DNA from: Phaseolus vulgaris
Lineage: Eukaryota > Streptophyta > Magnoliopsida > Fabales > Fabaceae
Length of the DNA stretch: 64,000 nucleotides
NCBI RefSeq assembly: GCF_000499845.2
Contig: NW_027174114.1
Span: 62,001-126,000, forward strand
Reading direction: 5' to 3'
The notes beneath the pieces are model-generated. The model was not told the origin of the DNA. It saw only the letters and a program-made list of their open reading frames with translations, and made no database searches. The translations under genes were made by a program, and so were the position numbers. How positions within the stretch are numbered: the stretch's first letter is position 1; every line of letters begins with the position of its first letter. Shown piece after piece: positions 1-9,544 of this stretch.

Positions 1-1
1 C

Positions 2-667
2 CCAAAGAGGTTAGTATCTGATAATGGTACCCAATTCGCAAGCCAACAACTGGGTAAGTTATGTACAGAGTTGGGAATAAAGCAAGTGTTCGAGTTAGTA
101 GAACACCCCCAGACGAACGGACAGGTCGAATCGGCCAACCGAGTTCTACTCAGAGGCCTAAAAAGAAGATTGGACAAAGCCAAAGCGACCTGGGCAGAAG
201 AAGTTCCTAGAATCGTATGGGCTTATCACACCACCCCTCAGTCCACAACCAAGGAAACGCTATTTAATTTGGTGTACGGTTCGGACGCTATGATCCTAGT
301 AGAAATCCAAGAGAACTCACTGCGTTTCCAGAACTTCGTAGTCGAAGAATCGAACAAAGAAAGAAAGGTGAACTTGGACCTACTGGACGAAGTGAGGGAA
401 GAAGCAATGATCAAAGCTGAAGTTTTAAAAAGGAGGGTGGAGTACAAGTACAACTCCAAAATGAGACCTCAGAAATTCCAGGTCGCCGACCTGGTGACGA
501 GGAAGGCTCACCCGTACCAGTTAAAAAACAAGCTATCCCCCAAGTGGACCGGTCCTTTCAGAGTAACGGAGGCCCTCAGAAATGGGGCGTATAGTCTTGA
601 GACACTAGAGGGTGGCGCGATTCCTCGCACTTGGAATGCGACCAACCTAAAATTCTACTTTAGTTAA
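2..667 (+). CDS. Element A: integrase C-terminal part of a Ty3/gypsy (Tat-like) polyprotein, 5' end outside window
   Basis: The frame is already open at base 2 and ends at the TAG before 668, giving about 221 residues. It starts just before the second integrase catalytic aspartate (SDNGTQF, about residues 6-12). It then has the catalytic glutamate region (PQTNGQVESANR), the C-terminal DNA-binding part (KLSPKWTGPFRV) and the tail NATNLKFYFS, which matches the ends of the polyproteins of elements B, D and E here. Integrase inserts the cDNA into host DNA. No stop breaks the visible part, but the rest of pol lies outside the window, so I cannot say whether the element is autonomous. It belongs with the aORF and LTR that follow. 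Confidence 0.93.
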   Translation, partial: PKRLVSDNGTQFASQQLGKLCTELGIKQVFELVEHPQTNGQVESANRVLLRGLKRRLDKAKATWAEEVPRIVWAYHTTPQSTTKETLFNLVYGSDAMILVEIQENSLRFQNFVVEESNKERKVNLDLLDEVREEAMIKAEVLKRRVEYKYNSKMRPQKFQVADLVTRKAHPYQLKNKLSPKWTGPFRVTEALRNGAYSLETLEGGAIPRTWNATNLKFYFS

Positions 668-758
668 ACTTTGCATTTGTACACGTTTATGGGGACACTC
701 TTTTTCCCTTGAAAGGATTTTCTAACGAGGTCACCCGAATAAAAGTTGTTCAGTTAAA

Positions 759-1215
759 GTAAAGAGCGGAAGTAATGTGGTTCCCCGAGTGGACCTCCCT
801 CTTACGTGAGTTCACCATGTCCGAGAATAGTATGGTTCGCCGAAATAAATGAACCTCTCCCTTGTAGTGATAAAGTAAAGAGCGAAAGTAATATGGTTCC
901 CCGAGTGGACCTCCCTCTTACGTGAGTTCACCAAGTCCGAGAATAGTATGGTTCGCCGAAATAAATGAACCTCTCCCATGTAGTAATAAAGTAAATAGCG
1001 GAAGTAATATGGTTCCCTGAGTGGACCTCCCTCTTACGTGAGTTCACGAAGTCCGAGAATAGTACGGTTCACAGAAATAAATAGACTCTCCCTTGTGGTG
1101 ATAGTCAAGAGTGGAAGTAATATGGTTCCATGAGGGAATCTCCCTCTTACAAGGGATCGCCCTGTTCGAGAACAATATGGTTCATTACCGATAAAAGAGA
1201 CCCTTTCCCCGGGGT
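759..1215. repeat. Tandem array, 116-bp unit, about 3.9 copies (element A)
   Basis: Units start at about 759, 875, 991 and 1104 with GTAAAGAGCGGAAGTAAT or a variant, so the period is 116, 116 and 113 bp. Each unit looks like two related halves, since an 'agtaatatggttc...cctccctc' block recurs as 'aatagtatggttc...cctctccc' about 58 bp later. The array lies between the integrase stop and the antisense gene, the hypervariable region of Tat-lineage elements. Bases 1216-1423 show degraded similar sequence only. Confidence 0.9.
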
Positions 1216-1423
1216 GATGCACAGAGAAGTTGGAGGCAGTGTGGACCTCCCAAACGAGCCTGCTGGGTGCAAGATCACCTAGGTGAAAAAGAATGTGGCT
1301 CGAGAAAAACCGAAAGAACCTCCTTCCACGGAACATCGCGCAGAAAGGAGCAATTTAGCCTCCCTCGTTAAACCCCACCCGAAGAAGTATGGTAAATTGT
1401 AAAAATAAAGTTACAAAAAGAAA

Positions 1424-3059
1424 TCATCCTCGTGGCACGATTTGACCGTCCACAACGTATTTGGATTCAATTTGACGAAGGTTGGTTACCTCCAAGTACA
1501 GAGCCGTCTCACGGTTGGCAAAGACTTTGGCCTTGGCAATAGCATCCTCCTCAAGCCTCGATACTTTGGCCTCAAGATCCCTAAAGGCTTGCATCCTGGC
1601 AAGCGCCCGGTTGGAAGCAAACACAAGCGACCCCAGAAACTCAGCCACACGATCCTGGAGGAGATTCTTGTTCACACTTTCCGTCTCGCAACTTCAGAAA
1701 TAATTAAGCGTCTGCTTGAACAATGGAGGGAGAGTCGTGGGGGAGTCAGTGTCCTGACTTCTAATAGTACTCCCTCCCCGACCCTGCGAGGAAGCAGGAA
1801 AGGGGGAAGAGGTGCTCGGGGATGGTCTACGAAGGCCGGAGCGCCAACAGAAACAAAAGCTGAGGGCATTGTAGATACGCCCGCCCTCGATTGCTTACGG
1901 ACCAGGCCGGTACAGGTGTCCTCGTCGTCTGATTCTACCGCAGTACTCCCTTGAGTTCACTAGCGATAGGGGTCGGATTAATGGGTTGCGGGGCCGGAAC
2001 AGTGGATGTAGAAGGAGCCAAGGGTATCAAGAGACACGACTCAATAACAGCCGCCCTTTGTTTGGCCAGGAGATCCGCCAACTTTCTCCTTTTATCATCG
2101 TTGAGACGCATACCTGTGTAACAGAAGTAATTCAATATGAAAGTAAATAAGACTAGGGTGCATGCAAGACCAGAATAGAAGGAGAGGCTTAGGAACTAAG
2201 GAGTACCGATGTAGCTCTCAAGACCCTCAGGGTTATACTCTCGCTTGAGCAACTCCGTGGTACTCAGAGGGGCGATAAACTAGGACAAAAACTCACAAAC
2301 ACCCCTCTCCAAGGTAGAAAGCTCCTCAGGACAACGAACCCTCCAGAGGTTAGGCTTCTCCGTCCAGTACAAGAGGAACCCATCCAGAAGAGAAGGGTCC
2401 CTCCGGTTGCAGCGAACCTTGAAGAAGTTCTTCTTAAAACCCTTATACGATTGTTGGAAGAGTGTCAAGAGTACTCTCCCAGCCATGCCATTTAGGCTAA
2501 CCCACAACATCTTTCCCGAGTCCTTGGCCTCAAAGAAATGGAGGAAGACGTCCACCGACGGTGTGAGTCCGAGGCCACAACAGAGAATTGCGAATGCCCG
2601 CGCAAACGCCCAACTATTAGGATGAAGCTGGGCAGGGGCCACATTTAATTCAGTCAGTAAGGTACGCTCAAAGGGGATAAAGGGCCACCAGAACCCTAGC
2701 CTTTGGAAGAGGTTCGAATATACAAAGCAGAAGAGACCCTCGGGGTCAGAGGCATCGTCAGCGCATACCAGTTCCCCCAAGCAGCAAGCCACCACCCGCA
2801 CAAATTTGTCGTGATTTTTGTCAAAGACGCTTGATGGGTGGCACGATTGTCTCTTTCTATAAGCCGCTATGCTTTTTAAGGAAGTAAAGGTGGACGTCTC
2901 CCCCAAAAGATCCGTTGGAGCCCAACGGTATAAATACTTGTAAAAAGGGGCCGGAGGAGGGGGGATTGTGGAAAGTGGAGAAGCGGAGGACGAAGAAGAG
3001 GTTGAAGCAGAGTCTGAAGGAGAAGCCCGTTCGGAGACTCGCCTAGTTCGTTTGGTCAT
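1424..3059 (-). pseudogene. Element A: antisense additional gene (aORF), PF04195-like domain plus coiled coil, broken
   Basis: This gene reads opposite to pol. Exon 1 runs 3059 to 2207: a Ser/Pro-rich start, then a domain with the family core LHPNSWAFARAF and SVDVFLHFFEAK (about residues 145-180), which I assign to the PF04195-type 'putative gypsy-type transposon' domain. One in-frame TAG lies at 2280-2282, and the frame then continues to a donor at 2207/2206 (CG|GTACTCC). The acceptor is at 2114 (TTACACAG|GT), and exon 2 starts GMRLNDDKRRKL. That frame fails at 1935. The C-terminal coiled coil is recovered at 1675-1424 and ends VVDGQIVPRG. The intron is phase 1, as in B and E. It is a relic; the function of the family is unknown. 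Confidence 0.75.
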
Positions 3060-3615
3060 CTTGACGAAGAAAGCTAAAAGGAAAAGGGGAAGAAAGGCTT
3101 TAGGGGGAAAACAACGTAACTTGACAACACCAGAAAGACCTAAAAAAACGAAAACCTGAAAAGTATGAGCAGAAAAATAAATGCACCGGAAATACGGGAA
3201 TCATAAACAGACCCAGGAAGATGTAACCATGACGTGAATGATAAAAGCACAAACGGTGAGGTAATCGAAAAGTAAAAATCGTACCTTTCGTGAAAAGAAT
3301 CCACATGCCTAAAGAGGGGAAAGGAGAAGAGAGTGTTTTCCGCATAGAGAGCTAAGAGGAGAATCGCGAAAATGAAAGTGATGAAACAGTAGGCGGGGCG
3401 TAAGGATCAAGATGCTTGAACAGTGCGTGGGGAAATTCAAGCGCCAACAAGTCCCAGCCATTGATCTTGACGAGTGTACGTAGATCACGTGGAAAATGAT
3501 GGAACGTCGCTTTGGTGTACTATTGACACTCGATACCCAGTGACACGTAGGTCGCGCAGCGAAATCGCTTAGTCTCTTTACTGGAACGAGTTACAGCTCG
3601 AGACTGGGGGGCTTG
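3060..3615. other. Element A: region between aORF start and 3' LTR, with polypurine tract
   Basis: No coding sequence is seen. The stretch must hold any promoter of the antisense gene. It ends with the purine-rich ACTGGGGGGC at about 3603-3612, directly before the LTR. The same tract stands at the 3' LTRs of B and E, so it is the likely plus-strand primer. Confidence 0.65.
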
Positions 3616-4246
3616 TGTACCGACCGGTCCTCGGTGATTCACTCAGAGATTGACCTCAGATATCACACCTCGATGCTTGGTAATGGAAGGGGGCCCCCAG
3701 ACGCATACTCGAGAGTCGGTCAATCTTTAAGGTTGCTATCCTAAACCCGATGTTGGAGATCGACATCGGACTTCACCAGTAGAAGGAGAAGATCGGACAT
3801 CGACCATCAGGATGAAGTGAAAGGTCCCGTAAGGTGGGCCCTAGAATTTCATTAAGATAAATAGTTAAGACAAGAGATGTATAGGAAGCCTAAGACACGA
3901 GGGATCCATGCATGTGGGATGTATGACACATGAAGGCACAACATCTTGGATAATCCTAGGAGGCGTAAGGGCCCAGTAGAATTACGGTTTCCATGGAAGT
4001 TGCATTCATGGCACGTGGATACTTAGGGCACCCGCGAAACAGATGGCGTTAGATATTAGGTGCACCAAGTTGGGACCTAGGCGACCATTCTGATTATTCG
4101 TTGCACTCCAGTTAAAGGAAGTTCATGTGCCAGATACGCTAAGATTACGCAATAGCGGCACAGGGACACTTCCTAAGGAACCCTAGACAGTGGTAACATA
4201 ACAAAGGTAAACCCTAGTTTCAATCTATATAAAGGGTGTTAAGAAC

Positions 4247-5157
4247 TGATGAGAGTCAAGTAAAGGAGGTTTTTATTAATGAAGGAAGAGGTAATTCACC
4301 ATCACACTTGAAGTTCTTCCTTCTAGTCTTCTCAAAATTAAAAGAAGACATAAAATAAAGAGAGGCCCAAGCCCAAGCCCAAACCCAAGTCCATCTTATG
4401 AAGGGCAAGGCCAAGTATTAAATAATAAACAATATTGTTGAAGGTGCTTAGAGGGAAACATTAGAAACCTCTATTGTTAAAGCATCTTTTAGTCTTTAGT
4501 TAGGAGTCTTAGGAGGGGTGTGTTAGTAGATAGGTGTAGGAGTAGAGAAGGAGGTGCCAAAGTGAAGGAAGAGGTCACACCTTCCTCATGCATTGTTTTA
4601 GGCGCCAATTCTGGAAGCTTTTTTTAGGAGGGAGTTTTTGAATTTGTGTAGCTTGCATTTCAGCACCTTAGGCTATAAATAGAGGTGCTCCCTTTGTAAA
4701 ATGGAGATTTGAATTTGAGAGAAAAGAAACTATACTCAAATTTTAGGTGATCATTGGAGAGCTTTTGAGCCTTCTTCTCTAGTCTTATCTTGAAGGATCC
4801 ATGGTGTCCTCAAGTGGCGGCAACACACTCATCTAGGAGCAACCATCCTTCTAGTGGCGTGATCATCCAACCATACATCCATCTTCATGAGCACTCTCTT
4901 CTCCTTCCTTTCTTCCTTTGTTATTTCCTTGTCTTAGCTTGTTTCCTTGTTGAATTTGGTTCGGCAGTTTCAGCTTAATTTGTGTTGCTTCGGTTCTTTC
5001 TTTATGCCTTGCTGTTCTTCATCTTTCTTCTTCATTTTCCAGCTTTTTGTTCGGTACAATTCAATTTCCAGCTTTCTATTTCAGTTTGCTTAACCAACTC
5101 AAGATGATTCCTAAGAATGTCAAGAATCATTCTAATTGTGCTAGTGGAATCACATCA
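4247..5157 (+). repeat. Element C 5' LTR (911 bp)
   Basis: It has a TATA box in GGCTATAAATAG at about 4671-4682. A CCCAAG-type short repeat lies near 4362-4392. It lacks about 155 bp present in the right LTR (roughly 9343-9478), after CAGTTTGCTTA. Confidence 0.92.
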
Positions 5158-6403
5158 TGTGGTATCAAGAGTTTAGGTGTGTTCTTGTTTAATTGTTGAG
5201 TTGTGTAGCACTTTATTTCAAGAGCTCTTTTAATTTCTTGCAATTTAAGTTTCTGTTTTAGGCTTATTTTGAGTTTACTTGCTGTTTTAATTCTTTTGCC
5301 TATCATATGTTTGAGTATTTTCCTTTTTGAATCATGTCAAGTTTTGTCTTAGTCATGTTATTCCATAATTGTCATTACTTCTAGTAGTACTTTTATTGTT
5401 TTTGATTGTTTCTTGCTTTAGTGTCATATATATTTTCTGAATTGATATTGATCCTTTGTGCATTTTCTTTTTAGAATTGAGTTCATACTTGTATTCTAGA
5501 CCTATACAAGTTCCAATACATCATTTTCCATTATGTCTTTGCAAGTTCATAATTCTGTTTTTATTCCTATTAGGATTCCTCTGTTTCTGAAAAAAAGTGC
5601 TTACTGTTTTTCCTTATTGCAATTGATTTGCTCACTCGAAAATTCTGAAATTCTGTATTTGTGATATTCAAAGTGTTAGAAAAAAGTAGAAAAAAAAAAT
5701 CATTCAAAAATTCAAAGTACACAAAAAATGATAAATAAAATAAAAAAAAAGTGTACAATTCTGCCGAAAAGAATACCGTAATCTGGCAGCGATTTTAAAA
5801 AATTTATCTCAATTAATTGGCTTACTGTTTTTACTTGATTCCAGTGCCATTATTGAGTTAACATCTTGAAGTTTCTGTGGTTTAAATTTCATAATCCAGT
5901 TTGCTCTATATCATTCCAGTTAAATCAGTGAATATCAAGCACAGTTTGCATTAAAAAAAAAAATTTCCAGTAGCTAAATTTTTGTTTTCTTCATCTACTC
6001 TAGTGCTTTTCCTTAAGTATTCTTTTGTGTGCCTACTTTCTCATTGAGTTCTTTATTTTCTTGATTGTCTTTCATTCCTTACTCTTTGAGTTTGTCTTAC
6101 ATATAGTTTTCCTTTTGCAATTACCTTTCTTTGCTTATACCTTTTCTTGTTTGTCTTTATTGTTTCATTGGTTTTGTGGTGGTTGCCTTTGAGATTGGTG
6201 TGCTTGCTTTGACATCTTTCATTTGAGGATTCCAAGACCTCAAGATCAGATTGGTGCAAGGACATTATTTCTTTGAGAGTGACCTCTTTTTCTACCTCAA
6301 TTCACTTCGGCATTTTGCTGGACACACTCACTGTTTTTGCTAATTTTTTTTTTTGTTTCTTAACTTGTTTGCTGTTTTTGTGTGTTGCTGTTTTTAATTC
6401 CAA
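5158..6403 (+). other. Element C primer binding site and untranslated leader
   Basis: TGGTATCAAGAG at 5160-5171 resembles the initiator tRNA-Met primer site, 2 bases after the LTR. The rest is T-rich leader without a credible coding frame. It is homologous to the leader of G (41637-42850, opposite strand), including a CTGCC...GGCAG pair near 5762-5790. Confidence 0.75.
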
Positions 6404-8692
6404 ATGGCTGGATTTTCAAGTGATGCATCATACAAGCAGAATTCTCCTTCCAAAGCTTCAATCCTTGGTGAATTACATGAAGCTCAAAGAACCATTAGAC
6501 GCTTGGAGGAGAAATTGCAAAAGATGGAGGTGCAACAAGCTAGACCATCTCCTTCAATCCATGATGAGCATCATAAACCTTCAACAAGAGCTTCTTCCAA
6601 TGATTTTGGCCGTGAAGATGAGCATAGGAGAAGGAGAACTCCACCCCAAGTCCATGGACAAATACATCATCACCAAGGGGAAAGAAATCACTACGGCAAT
6701 GGCTTCTATCATGATGCAAAGTCTAGGCTTCCTTCGGTCAAGCTTCCTTGTTTTAATGGCTCTAGTGATTCTAATGTATATTTAGATTGGGAGGCTAAGT
6801 GTGAACAAATATTTGAGATCCATGAGATCCAAGATGAGCATAAGCTTAAGCTAGCCACCCTAGAGTTTAGTGATTATGCCATGAAATGGTGGCATGGAAT
6901 TGTAAAGGACATTATCTATCACAAGGGTCCTCCCGTGGACTCTTGGAACTCTTTAAAGGATCATATGCGCGCTAGGTCTGTGCCCCCACATTTTAGGAAA
7001 GACCTCATGTTGAGACTCCAACGGTTTCAACAAGGCACGCTAAATCTGGATGAATATTACAAGGAGCTAGAGACGTTTGTGCTTAAAAATGAATTAAAAG
7101 AAAGTGAGGAAGCTATGATTGCTAGGTTTGTGAGTGGTCTTAGGAAGGATATTCAAGACATTGTTGAGTTACAAGAGTATTCATCATTGGGCTCTTTAGT
7201 TCATCTTGCAATGAAGGTGGAAGCCCAACTTGCTATGAAAAACTCTTTAAAAAATGCTTCCAATGATGGATACTACTCCAAGTCTTGGAGAAACAAAAAT
7301 TATTTTTCTAAACATCCTTCCAAATATTCTTCTTTCAAACCCAAGGATCCTACGCCATCTACTTCTAGGCCTAAATCCCCAATTAAATCGTCTAGTCAAA
7401 AGTGTTTTAAATGTTTGGGATATGGTCACATTGCTGCTAATTGCCCTTCTAAACGAAGTATGTACATGCATGAAGGCATTGTAGTTAGTGAGCATGATTC
7501 CAATTCACTTAGGCATTCTTCACCTTCTAGACCATCAAGTGAAAATGAGAGTGAAAGTCCTTGTGAAGGTGACTTATTGATGGTAAGACGTATGTTGGGC
7601 ACAATTCCAAAATCTTTGAATGATACTCAAAGAGAAAATATTTTTCACACCCGATGTCTTATCAACAACAAGTTATGTTCCTTGATTATTGATGGGGGAA
7701 GTTGCACTAGTGTGGCTAGTACAAGAGTTGTGGAGAAGTTAGCCTTACCCACTATCTCTCATACCAAGCCCTACAAATTACAATGGCTTAGTGAAGTAGG
7801 TGAAATCATGGTGAATAAACAAGTCCTCATTAACTTTGCAATAGGAAAGTATAAAGATGAGGTTTTATGTGATGTTGTGCCCATGGAAGCATCTCATCTT
7901 CTTTTAGGAAGGCCTTGGCAATATGATAGACATGTTTTACATGATGGCCTATCCAATACAATGTCTTTTTCCTTCCTAGGCCGCAAGGTTATATTAAAAC
8001 CCTTCTCTCCCAAAGAGGTTCATGAGGACCAAATAAAAATGAAAACTAAAAGAGAAAATGAGAAAGAAAAAGAAGTAAGTACTACACCGAGTCACACCAT
8101 TTTCTCCTCTAAATCCATCGTGTTGACTCGTGCTATACCTCAAATGGACCCTCCACGGTCTTCTTCTTCTTTATCTTTTTCATTACCCAAGGTTCCTATT
8201 TCAACACCACCTTGGTTAAAATATGTTAGGGATGATTTTTTCATACCTCCTAATGGGTTTCACCATTTAAGAGGTCTTTTTCCAAAAAACATCATCATTC
8301 CCAAACAAATTTTTCCAACTTGGTCGATTTATAGGACCTCCTTTTCTGCAATCCCTTTGGTTCCATCTGCTAAGTCATGTCTTCCTTTTTCTTACACTTT
8401 TGATTGTAAAAGTAAACTGACTTTGTTATATGCAGGGATTCAGAATTCGTGGACGAATTCTCTCCAACTCGGGGAGTATGATGAGAGTCAAGTAAAGGAG
8501 GTTTTTATTAATGAAGGAAGAGGCAATTCACCATCACACTTGAAGTTCTTCCTTCTAGTCTTCTCAAAATTAAAAGAAGACATAAAACAAAGAGAGGCCC
8601 AAGCCCAAAGCCCAAGCCCAAACCCAAGCCCAAACCCAAGTCCATCCTATGAAGGGCAAGGCCAAGTATTAAATAATAAAGAATATTGTTGA
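6404..8692 (+). CDS. Element C: gag-protease protein, 762 aa, uninterrupted, running into the 3' LTR
   Basis: It starts at ATG 6404, the equivalent of the gag start in G. Visible parts: a short coiled coil (about residues 20-46, LGELHEAQRTIRRLEEKLQ), the Ty3/gypsy gag core (about 110-290), a CCHC zinc knuckle CFKCLGYGHIAANC (about 335-348) and an aspartic protease with active site IIDGGSC (about 429). A Ser/Pro-rich linker follows. The frame then jumps to the tail of pol ([13 protein letters not shown]) at about 8440, crosses the polypurine tract and codes a Pro/Ser/Asn-repeat tail inside the LTR. No RT, RNase H or integrase is present. The role would be capsid formation and proteolytic maturation. 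An open frame of this length among decayed neighbours suggests recent activity or selection. Confidence 0.88.
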   Translation: MAGFSSDASYKQNSPSKASILGELHEAQRTIRRLEEKLQKMEVQQARPSPSIHDEHHKPSTRASSNDFGREDEHRRRRTPPQVHGQIHHHQGERNHYGNGFYHDAKSRLPSVKLPCFNGSSDSNVYLDWEAKCEQIFEIHEIQDEHKLKLATLEFSDYAMKWWHGIVKDIIYHKGPPVDSWNSLKDHMRARSVPPHFRKDLMLRLQRFQQGTLNLDEYYKELETFVLKNELKESEEAMIARFVSGLRKDIQDIVELQEYSSLGSLVHLAMKVEAQLAMKNSLKNASNDGYYSKSWRNKNYFSKHPSKYSSFKPKDPTPSTSRPKSPIKSSSQKCFKCLGYGHIAANCPSKRSMYMHEGIVVSEHDSNSLRHSSPSRPSSENESESPCEGDLLMVRRMLGTIPKSLNDTQRENIFHTRCLINNKLCSLIIDGGSCTSVASTRVVEKLALPTISHTKPYKLQWLSEVGEIMVNKQVLINFAIGKYKDEVLCDVVPMEASHLLLGRPWQYDRHVLHDGLSNTMSFSFLGRKVILKPFSPKEVHEDQIKMKTKRENEKEKEVSTTPSHTIFSSKSIVLTRAIPQMDPPRSSSSLSFSLPKVPISTPPWLKYVRDDFFIPPNGFHHLRGLFPKNIIIPKQIFPTWSIYRTSFSAIPLVPSAKSCLPFSYTFDCKSKLTLLYAGIQNSWTNSLQLGEYDESQVKEVFINEGRGNSPSHLKFFLLVFSKLKEDIKQREAQAQSPSPNPSPNPSPSYEGQGQVLNNKEYC

Positions 8693-9544
8693 AGGTGCTT
8701 AGAGGGAAACATTAGAAACCTCTATTGTTAAAGTATCTTTTAGTCTTTAGTTAGGAGTCTTAAGGGGGGGGGTGTTAGTAGATAGGTGTAGGAGTAGAGA
8801 AGGAGGTTCCAAAGTGAAGGAAGAGGTCACACATTCCTCATGCATTGGTTTAGGTGCCAATTCTAGAAGCTTTTTTAGGAGGGAGTTTTTGAATTTGTGT
8901 AGCTTGCATTTCAGCACCTTAGGCTATAAATAGAGGTGCTCCCTTTGTAAAATGGAGATTTGAATTTGAGAGAAAAGAAACTATACTCAAATTTTAAGTG
9001 ATCATTGGAGAGCTTTTGAGCCTTCTTCTCTAGTCTTATCTTGAAGGATCCATGGTGTCCTCAAGTGGCGATAGCACACTCATCTAGGAGCAACCATCCT
9101 TCTAGTGGCGTGATCATCCAACCATACATTCATCTTCATGAGCACTCTCTTCTCCTTCCTTTCTTCTTTTGTTATTTCCTTGTCTTAGCTTGTTTCCTTG
9201 TTGAATTTGGTTCGGCAGTTTCAGCTTAATTAGTGTTGCTTCGGTTCTTTCTTTATGCTTTGCTGTTCTTCATCTTTCTTCTTCATTTTCCAACTTTTTG
9301 TTCGGTACAATTCAATTTCCAGCTTTCTATTTCAGTTTGCTTAGCTTTTGTGCCTTTTTGTTCGGTTCAATTTGACAATAATTGGAACTTCTATATGAGT
9401 TTGTGTTTTGGCACTAGTTTTGGTGAGTTCTTGTTCATAGAACCTTGATCCATTTCTATGATAAAGTGCCTATCTCTTAACCAACTCAAGATGATTCCTA
9501 AGAATGTCAAGAATCATTCTAATTGTGCTAATGGAATCACATCA
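8479..9544 (+). repeat. Element C 3' LTR (1066 bp)
   Basis: It starts TGATGAGAGTC after CTCGGGGAGTA and ends CACATCA before the TSD AGAAC. The TATA box is at about 8931-8942. Its first 214 bases code the end of the gag-protease frame. Confidence 0.93.

Larger units (their letters stand above)
4247..9544 (+). mobile_element. Element C: 5.3-kb non-autonomous Ty3/gypsy element (gag-protease only) inserted in A's LTR
   Basis: It is bounded by LTRs that begin TGATGAGAGTC and end GGAATCACATCA, and flanked by a perfect 5-bp duplication AGAAC (4242-4246 and 9545-9549). Inside are a tRNA-Met-type primer site (5160-5171), a 1.2-kb leader, one long gag-protease frame and a polypurine tract (CTCGGGGAGTA). 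Reverse transcriptase, RNase H and the integrase core are missing. The same gag family appears in G, which has a pol and could be the kind of helper it depends on. Confidence 0.93.
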
